In this document: in pieces, positions 6,516-10,004 of the stretch
How positions within the stretch are numbered: the first letter of the stretch is position 1
How the letters are laid out: each line of letters begins with the position of its first letter
Source: Actinobacteria bacterium UBA2541
GTDB lineage: Bacteria; Actinomycetota; Actinomycetes; Nanopelagicales; Nanopelagicaceae
Reading direction: 5' to 3'
Length of the DNA: 10,004 nucleotides
Assembly (NCBI GenBank): GCA_002340925.1
Contig: DDMR01000006.1
Coordinates: 9,516-19,519, forward strand
Position numbers and translations under genes: made by a program
Notes under the pieces: generated by a model
Told to the model about the DNA's origin: nothing
The model's input: the letters and a program-made list of their open reading frames with translations, nothing else
Database searches by the model: none

Positions 6516-7320
6516 TTCGCACCTCGCGTCCAGCGATTATTTCCCCAGCCCCAAGAGCTTCAACCGTAGTTAATTCACCATTTATTACCGAGTAAATCTT
6601 CTCCATAATTTCCTCGTTGGTTGCATCCGCACTCAGATCGAAATCATCTGAAAGCGCAAGATGCAATGGCGAATTGCTAGCAACATTGATTGTAGGAATT
6701 AATGGAAAACCAGAAGCTGGTTGATTACCATCAGGGAATGAGAGAATCACATGGACTCCAGATTCCATTAAATCCGAGAAGTTTAACCCTGAATTCTTCT
6801 GTGAAGCAGCAACTGTTATATCAACGCCAACGCTAGTCAGCGCTGCAACTATCTCATCCACTTTTAAATCATCATTCGAAAGATCTATTCCTAAATGCAA
6901 TCTCGGAAGTAAAACCGGAGTTGGTTGATAGTAAGCCTGTAAAGCCTTTGCAGCAGCGACACCAGAGTCCACTGTCCCTTGCACGCCGCCACTCTCCTGA
7001 GTAACCAAGTAATTTGTGGACTTATTTTTAGCAAGTAATTTATCGGCTAGTTCATTGCCTTGAATAGTTTCGCACCCAAGCCCTACAACAAGTGTCGAAC
7101 TAACATTCGGATGATTTGCCAGAGCTGCAAAGTAGTCAGTTATTCGGCCAACATCATTACCGATAAAGCCACATCCATGCTGGTGTGCGAAAGTTATTGC
7201 GCCAATCTCTTTTGCAATTCGACTTGAAACTCTTGTTGAGCAGACAACAGAGGGCAGAATTAATTGATGATCCCGAACTCCAATACCGCGATTACCGTGG
7301 TCAAAACCTCTCATGCTCAA
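6508..7320 (-). CDS. UxaA-family dehydratase large subunit, short paralogue keeping the N-terminal motif set
   Basis: 270 residues, about 110 shorter than the family norm. The first half is canonical: 'RGIGVRDHQLILPSVVCSTRV' features (11-31), 'AHQHGCGFIGND' (45-56), 'NHPNV' (69-73), 'LVVGLGCETIQGNELA' (77-92) and 'QESGG' (108-112). The second half is degenerate. The CGGSD motif reads 'GIDLSNDD' (144-151), the 'ETTE..GAEH' region is replaced by 'AASQKNSG', and the roughly 100 residues that carry 'EGGLTTLEEKSLG' in the sister protein are missing. The end still matches the family ('GFPLIPTINVASNS', 204-217). The frame is intact, so this is not a simple broken gene. TTG at 7320 is preferred: GGAG (7329-7332, - strand) lies 8 bases upstream and the start overlaps the small-subunit stop (TTGA). 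ATG at 7314 is possible. Substrate unknown. Confidence 0.84.
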   Translation of the reverse strand: MSMRGFDHGNRGIGVRDHQLILPSVVCSTRVSSRIAKEIGAITFAHQHGCGFIGNDVGRITDYFAALANHPNVSSTLVVGLGCETIQGNELADKLLAKNKSTNYLVTQESGGVQGTVDSGVAAAKALQAYYQPTPVLLPRLHLGIDLSNDDLKVDEIVAALTSVGVDITVAASQKNSGLNFSDLMESGVHVILSFPDGNQPASGFPLIPTINVASNSPLHLALSDDFDLSADATNEEIMEKIYSVINGELTTVEALGAGEIIAGREVRSV

Positions 7321-7619
7321 TTTTTTTGCTCCATATTGACTTGCTCCGTGGAAAGGCGATCGCCCAGAACATTATGGGTATGAACATGTTCACCAATTTT
7401 TATATCGCTAGTTGCATGCCCCATACGTTCGCCATATTTGATGATGCCATCATCTTTAGCAATCGCTTTTGTGGCTACTTTGTGGCCACGGGGAATTCGA
7501 TTTTGAATAGTGAGATTTAAGGCATCTTGTCTGATGACTTCGCCAACTTCCATATTCACCAGACAGACGGCGATATTGTCCAGTTCGTTTAAAATCAGGA
7601 TTTTGCGATTATCTGTCAT
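7317..7619 (-). CDS. SAF-domain small subunit of a UxaA/SuyA-type dehydratase
   Basis: About 100 residues from ATG at 7619. It has the SAF domain pattern of altronate dehydratase N-termini, galactarate dehydratase and sulfolactate sulfo-lyase subunit SuyA: 'LDNIAVCLVNMEVGEVI' (13-29), 'IPRGHKVATKAI' (42-53), 'GIIKYGERMGHATSDI' (58-73) and 'GEHVHTHNV' (76-84). In relatives this domain is either a separate small subunit or fused ahead of the large domain, and it contributes to the active-site complex. The frame stays open upstream to 7709, but that extension does not resemble SAF proteins and would overlap the divergent hydroxy-acid dehydrogenase. No strong ribosome site precedes 7619. A TATGCT -10 box (7635-7630) lies 10 bases upstream, so the transcript may be leaderless or nearly so. 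It is the first gene of the three-gene - strand operon. Confidence 0.87.
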   Translation of the reverse strand: MTDNRKILILNELDNIAVCLVNMEVGEVIRQDALNLTIQNRIPRGHKVATKAIAKDDGIIKYGERMGHATSDIKIGEHVHTHNVLGDRLSTEQVNMEQKN

Positions 7620-7622
7620 GAG

Positions 7623-7644
7623 GGCTCGAAGCATATCTCGAGCC
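7623..7644. promoter_or_regulatory. Perfect 7+7 bp inverted repeat, candidate shared operator of the divergent operons
   Basis: GGCTCGA (7623-7629) and TCGAGCC (7638-7644) are exact complements with an 8-base spacer (7630-7637). The dyad sits in the 49-base region between the two divergent starts. Its spacer contains the candidate -10 box of the - strand operon, and its right arm reaches the expected -35 area of the + strand promoter. A dimeric repressor or activator bound here would control both operons. No regulator gene is visible in the window, so the family is unknown. Confidence 0.55.
7630..7635 (-). promoter_or_regulatory. Candidate -10 box for the dehydratase operon
   Basis: TATGCT on the - strand fits TANNNT and ends 10 bases before the small-subunit ATG at 7619, implying a very short leader or none. 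It lies inside the spacer of the inverted repeat, where a bound regulator would block polymerase. No clear -35 was seen. Confidence 0.4.
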
Positions 7645-7656
7645 AAATCAGATGTG

Positions 7657-7662
7657 TAGTAT
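7657..7662 (+). promoter_or_regulatory. Candidate -10 box for a leaderless lldD-type transcript
   Basis: TAGTAT fits TANNNT and is followed by exactly six bases (TTTCCT) before the ATG at 7669. That is the spacing expected if transcription begins at the A of the start codon. No ribosome site is present before 7669, which agrees with leaderless translation, common in actinobacteria. The -35 region overlaps the inverted repeat. Confidence 0.45.
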
Positions 7663-7668
7663 TTTCCT

Positions 7669-8898
7669 ATGGGCCAATTAAAAGTGAAGCGACGCTTTCC
7701 TGGAATCAAAGAGCTGGCCGCATTAATGCGTTTCCGGAAACCTATTTTCGATGGCCGAAAGCGTAGATTATCTAGAGCCTTAACAATTTATGATTTACGA
7801 GATATTGCTAAGCGTCGGACACCACAGGCACCATTTGATTACACGGATGGTGGCGCTGATTCCGAATCGAGTTTAACTCGCGCACGCTCTACATTTGAAA
7901 GAGTCGAATTCCAACCAAGAATTCTGCGTGATGTTTCAGTAGTTGATATTTCAGTAAAAATGCTCGGACAAACAATGTCCATGCCAATCGGAATTGCACC
8001 CACCGGATTTACTCGAATGATGCAGACCGAAGGCGAATATGCCGGTGCAACCGCAGCTCGTGATGCTGGAATTCCTTACACACTTTCAACTATGGGAACC
8101 CGATCAATTGAAGATGTAGCAAGAATTGCACCTGATGGCCGCAACTGGTTCCAGTTATATATGTGGAAAGATCGCGATCGTTCAATGGCGCTAGTTGATA
8201 GAGCAAAGGCCGCAGGTTTTGACACTTTGGTCCTTACCGTTGATGTTCCAGTAGCTGGCGCTAGGCTTCGTGATGTTAGAAATGGAATGACAATTCCACC
8301 ATCACTAACTTCAAAAACGATTTTAAATGCACTGCCAAGGCCTGCTTGGTGGCTCAATTTCTTGACCACAGATTCACTCAAATTTGCCTCACTTGATAGC
8401 TGGAAGGGCACAGTTGCTGAACTTCTTGATTCGATGTTTGACCCGACAGTTACCTTTGAAGATTTAAAGTGGATTCGCAAACAATGGGATGGAAATCTCT
8501 TGGTAAAAGGAATCCAAAATATTGATGATGCTGTGCTTGCACAAAAGGCTGGTGCAGATGCAATCTCGCTTTCAAATCACGGAGGCCGACAATTAGATCG
8601 TGCCCCAGTGCCATATTTATTGATTCCTGAAGCTCGTAAAGCCCTTGGTAAGAAATTTGAAATACATGCCGATACCGGAATCATGCATGGCGCAGATGTT
8701 GTTGCCTGTATTGCTGCTGGCGCTAATTTCACTTGGATTGGTCGTGCATATCTGTATGGACTGATGGCCGGCGGCAAAGAAGGCGTCGATCGCAGTTTAG
8801 AAATCCTTCGCACCCAAATGGTTCGCACCATGAAACTTCTTGGAGTCTGTTCACTTGAAGAGCTAAATCCATCGCATGTTAAATTGATAAACCACTAG
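7669..8898 (+). CDS. lldD: FMN-dependent alpha-hydroxy-acid dehydrogenase, LldD (L-lactate dehydrogenase) type
   Basis: 409 residues, a TIM-barrel flavoprotein that oxidises L-lactate or a related (S)-2-hydroxy acid to the 2-keto acid, usually passing electrons to the membrane quinone pool. Visible features are '[11 protein letters not shown]' (56-66, Tyr58), 'IAPTGF' (109-114), '[11 protein letters not shown]' (162-172, Tyr164), Lys280 in 'LVKGI', the catalytic 'SNHGGRQLD' (302-310, His304 and Arg307), the phosphate-site 'DTGIMHGAD' (335-343) and 'GRAYLYGL' (358-365). The N-terminus '[15 protein letters not shown]' matches actinobacterial LldD2-type proteins, whose start often corresponds to GTG at 7684. 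I keep ATG at 7669 because it fits a leaderless promoter. Lactate is the family default. Next to a sugar-acid dehydratase, the real substrate may be lactate released from a deoxy-sugar pathway or another hydroxy acid. Confidence 0.92.
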   Translation: MGQLKVKRRFPGIKELAALMRFRKPIFDGRKRRLSRALTIYDLRDIAKRRTPQAPFDYTDGGADSESSLTRARSTFERVEFQPRILRDVSVVDISVKMLGQTMSMPIGIAPTGFTRMMQTEGEYAGATAARDAGIPYTLSTMGTRSIEDVARIAPDGRNWFQLYMWKDRDRSMALVDRAKAAGFDTLVLTVDVPVAGARLRDVRNGMTIPPSLTSKTILNALPRPAWWLNFLTTDSLKFASLDSWKGTVAELLDSMFDPTVTFEDLKWIRKQWDGNLLVKGIQNIDDAVLAQKAGADAISLSNHGGRQLDRAPVPYLLIPEARKALGKKFEIHADTGIMHGADVVACIAAGANFTWIGRAYLYGLMAGGKEGVDRSLEILRTQMVRTMKLLGVCSLEELNPSHVKLINH

Positions 8899-8931
8899 CC
8901 ATAAATGTAAACACTGGGATAGGATTCAAAA

Positions 8932-9897
8932 ATGGAGAAATTACGTTGGGGATTTATCGGTGCCGGTGGAATTGCAAAGCGGGCTTTATATCCTGCAATT
9001 TCTAAATCAAATGTTGGCGAAATCTACGCAGTGGCTTCTCGCGATAAGACTAAAGCTCTTACTATCTCGCCAAACGGAATTGTTTACACCAGCTATGACG
9101 AACTGTTGGCTGACCCTAAAGTTGAAGCAGTTTATATTTCGCTCCCAAACTCACTTCACTTGCCGCTAGCAATTAAAGCGATGCGGGCCGGAAAGCATGT
9201 GCTCTGCGAGAAGCCTCTCGGCATGAATGCAGCTGAAGTTGCTGAGGCGATTGCGGTATCTGAAGAGACGAAACGAATTTTTGTTGAAGCAAGCTGGAAT
9301 CGTTGGCACCCACGCAGCCAACGCATCAGAGAGATTATTGCTTCCGGAGAACTTGGAAAGATAACTCGTATTAGAACTGCCTTTACTTACGATGGACTTG
9401 ATGAAGGAAACATTCGCCTCGATCCAGCTCTAGGTGGCGGAATTCTTTATGACCTTGGACCTTACTCAACCGTTGCGCCACTTTGGGCAATGGACTTCGC
9501 TGATGTTTCAGATATTGATGTGAAAGTTATCTGGCACAAAGCAGGAACTGATGAAACAACTCGCGTTAACTTCAACATTGGTGGCGCTGTTGCCGAGACC
9601 GTAGCCTCTGACAATATTCAAGTAACTCATTGGTTCATCGTCGAAGGAACAAAGGGTGAACTTCGCACTGGCGGGAATGACTCCTTTAATTCACACAACA
9701 ACCCAAGCACGCTAGAAATTACAGTTGATGGCAAGGCTCGAATCGAACGTTTTGATGCCTGCGATCCATATCAATTAATGTCTGATGCATTTGCTCGCGT
9801 AGTTCGCGGCGGAAATGATTGGCTGATGCCGATGGAGCAATCACTTAAATTTGCTAAGTTCTTCGATGCCATCTTCGCAAAGATGGGCCGTCCTTAA
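8932..9897 (+). CDS. Gfo/Idh/MocA-family NAD(P)-dependent oxidoreductase
   Basis: 321 residues with the two-domain layout of the family. The N-terminal Rossmann fold has 'GFIGAGGIAK' (7-16), 'AVASRD' (33-38) and 'SLPNSLH' (70-76), followed by 'EKPLG' (93-97) with its conserved lysine. The C-terminal alpha/beta domain has 'EASWNRWHPRSQ' (119-130) and 'GGGILYDLGPYS' (168-179). The 'GG.LYD.G.Y' and 'W.R.HP' features point to the D-xylose dehydrogenase / dihydrodiol dehydrogenase / glucose-fructose oxidoreductase-like branch. It probably oxidises a sugar or polyol at a ring carbon using NAD(P)+. No signal peptide is seen, so it is cytoplasmic. ATG at 8932 has AGGA (8921-8924) 7 bases upstream. 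It lies 33 bases after lldD with no terminator, so co-transcription is likely. It may supply the sugar acid for the divergent dehydratase (inference). Exact substrate unknown. Confidence 0.88.
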   Translation: MEKLRWGFIGAGGIAKRALYPAISKSNVGEIYAVASRDKTKALTISPNGIVYTSYDELLADPKVEAVYISLPNSLHLPLAIKAMRAGKHVLCEKPLGMNAAEVAEAIAVSEETKRIFVEASWNRWHPRSQRIREIIASGELGKITRIRTAFTYDGLDEGNIRLDPALGGGILYDLGPYSTVAPLWAMDFADVSDIDVKVIWHKAGTDETTRVNFNIGGAVAETVASDNIQVTHWFIVEGTKGELRTGGNDSFNSHNNPSTLEITVDGKARIERFDACDPYQLMSDAFARVVRGGNDWLMPMEQSLKFAKFFDAIFAKMGRP

Positions 9898-10004
9898 TTA
9901 TTTAAGTAAGGCAGCCTTGGGTCGATATCTTTTTCGTTCCAGGTTTTGCGAATCCAGCCTTGTGTTGGGTCGTCAGTTACATTCCACGAGCGGTCTGGAT
10001 CTGG
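9894..10004 (-). CDS. C-terminal fragment of an unrecognised protein, 5' end outside window
   Basis: The last 36 codons of a - strand frame that enters from the right edge and stops with TAA at 9896-9894, overlapping the stop of the opposing oxidoreductase by 4 bases. The visible tail is polar and tryptophan-rich, with 'RSWNVTDDPTQGWIRKTW' followed by 'DIDPRLPYLNN'. I do not recognise the family. It has no membrane segment in the part seen. It counts as coding because the frame is open to the edge, codon use resembles the neighbours, and the tight convergent layout recurs in this window. No function is proposed. Confidence 0.6.
   Translation of the reverse strand, partial: PDPDRSWNVTDDPTQGWIRKTWNEKDIDPRLPYLNN

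Noticed and set aside
6508..7320. The short UxaA paralogue as a pseudogene or deletion artefact
   Set aside because: The frame is open from start to stop, both ends match the family, it has a good ribosome site, and it overlaps neighbours on both sides in normal operon fashion.
7620..7709. N-terminal extension of the SAF small subunit up to 7709
   Set aside because: The extra 30 residues have no SAF-domain resemblance and would overlap the divergent lldD-type gene and both predicted promoters.
8076..8831. Open - strand frames opposite the lldD-type gene
   Set aside because: They are shadows of a strongly conserved coding sequence with every motif intact on the + strand.

Overview
The window looks like a chromosomal segment of a low-GC, gene-dense actinobacterium. 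The best guess is a streamlined freshwater planktonic lineage of the acI/Nanopelagicales kind. The evidence is the end of an MshB-type mycothiol deacetylase, a ferredoxin and a DapC aminotransferase of unmistakably actinobacterial type, an actinobacterial LldD-type hydroxy-acid dehydrogenase, AT-rich codon use judged by eye, and almost no spacer. The lineage is inference; the actinobacterial assignment is firm. No tRNA, rRNA, CRISPR array, insertion sequence or phage gene was seen. No gap between genes exceeds about 105 bases.

Bases 1-4864 hold housekeeping genes. On the + strand are the mshB 3' end and a four-helix membrane protein. On the - strand, facing them, are a 63-residue stand-alone SH3-like domain and cysS, joined by an ATGA overlap. 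Back on the + strand come fdxA, dapC and a class I methyltransferase in one tight operon. The order mshB / membrane protein / ... / ferredoxin / aminotransferase matches Mycobacterium tuberculosis Rv1170-Rv1171 and Rv1177-Rv1178 as I recall it, with the cysS pair lying between. dapC appears to start at a CTG codon.

Bases 4835-5351 hold a two-CBS-domain protein on the - strand and an 85-base spacer with an AT-rich inverted repeat.

Bases 5352-9897 look like a carbon-acid catabolic locus. On the - strand, three overlapping genes encode an altronate/galactarate/sulfolactate-type (UxaA family) dehydratase: a SAF-domain small subunit and two very different large-subunit paralogues. The two paralogues keep opposite halves of the family's conserved motifs, so I propose they work as an obligate complementary pair. 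Divergently on the + strand are an FMN-dependent LldD-type alpha-hydroxy-acid dehydrogenase and a Gfo/Idh/MocA oxidoreductase. A perfect 7+7 bp inverted repeat lies in the 49-base divergent spacer and overlaps the predicted promoters, so the two arms are probably co-regulated. A plausible scheme is that an acid sugar (or sulfolactate-like acid) is oxidised and dehydrated, ending in hydroxy-acid and pyruvate. The substrate cannot be read from the sequence. The window ends inside the 3' end of an unrecognised - strand gene.

All three convergent gene pairs overlap at their stop codons (by 4, 30 and 4 bases), in keeping with a compacted genome.
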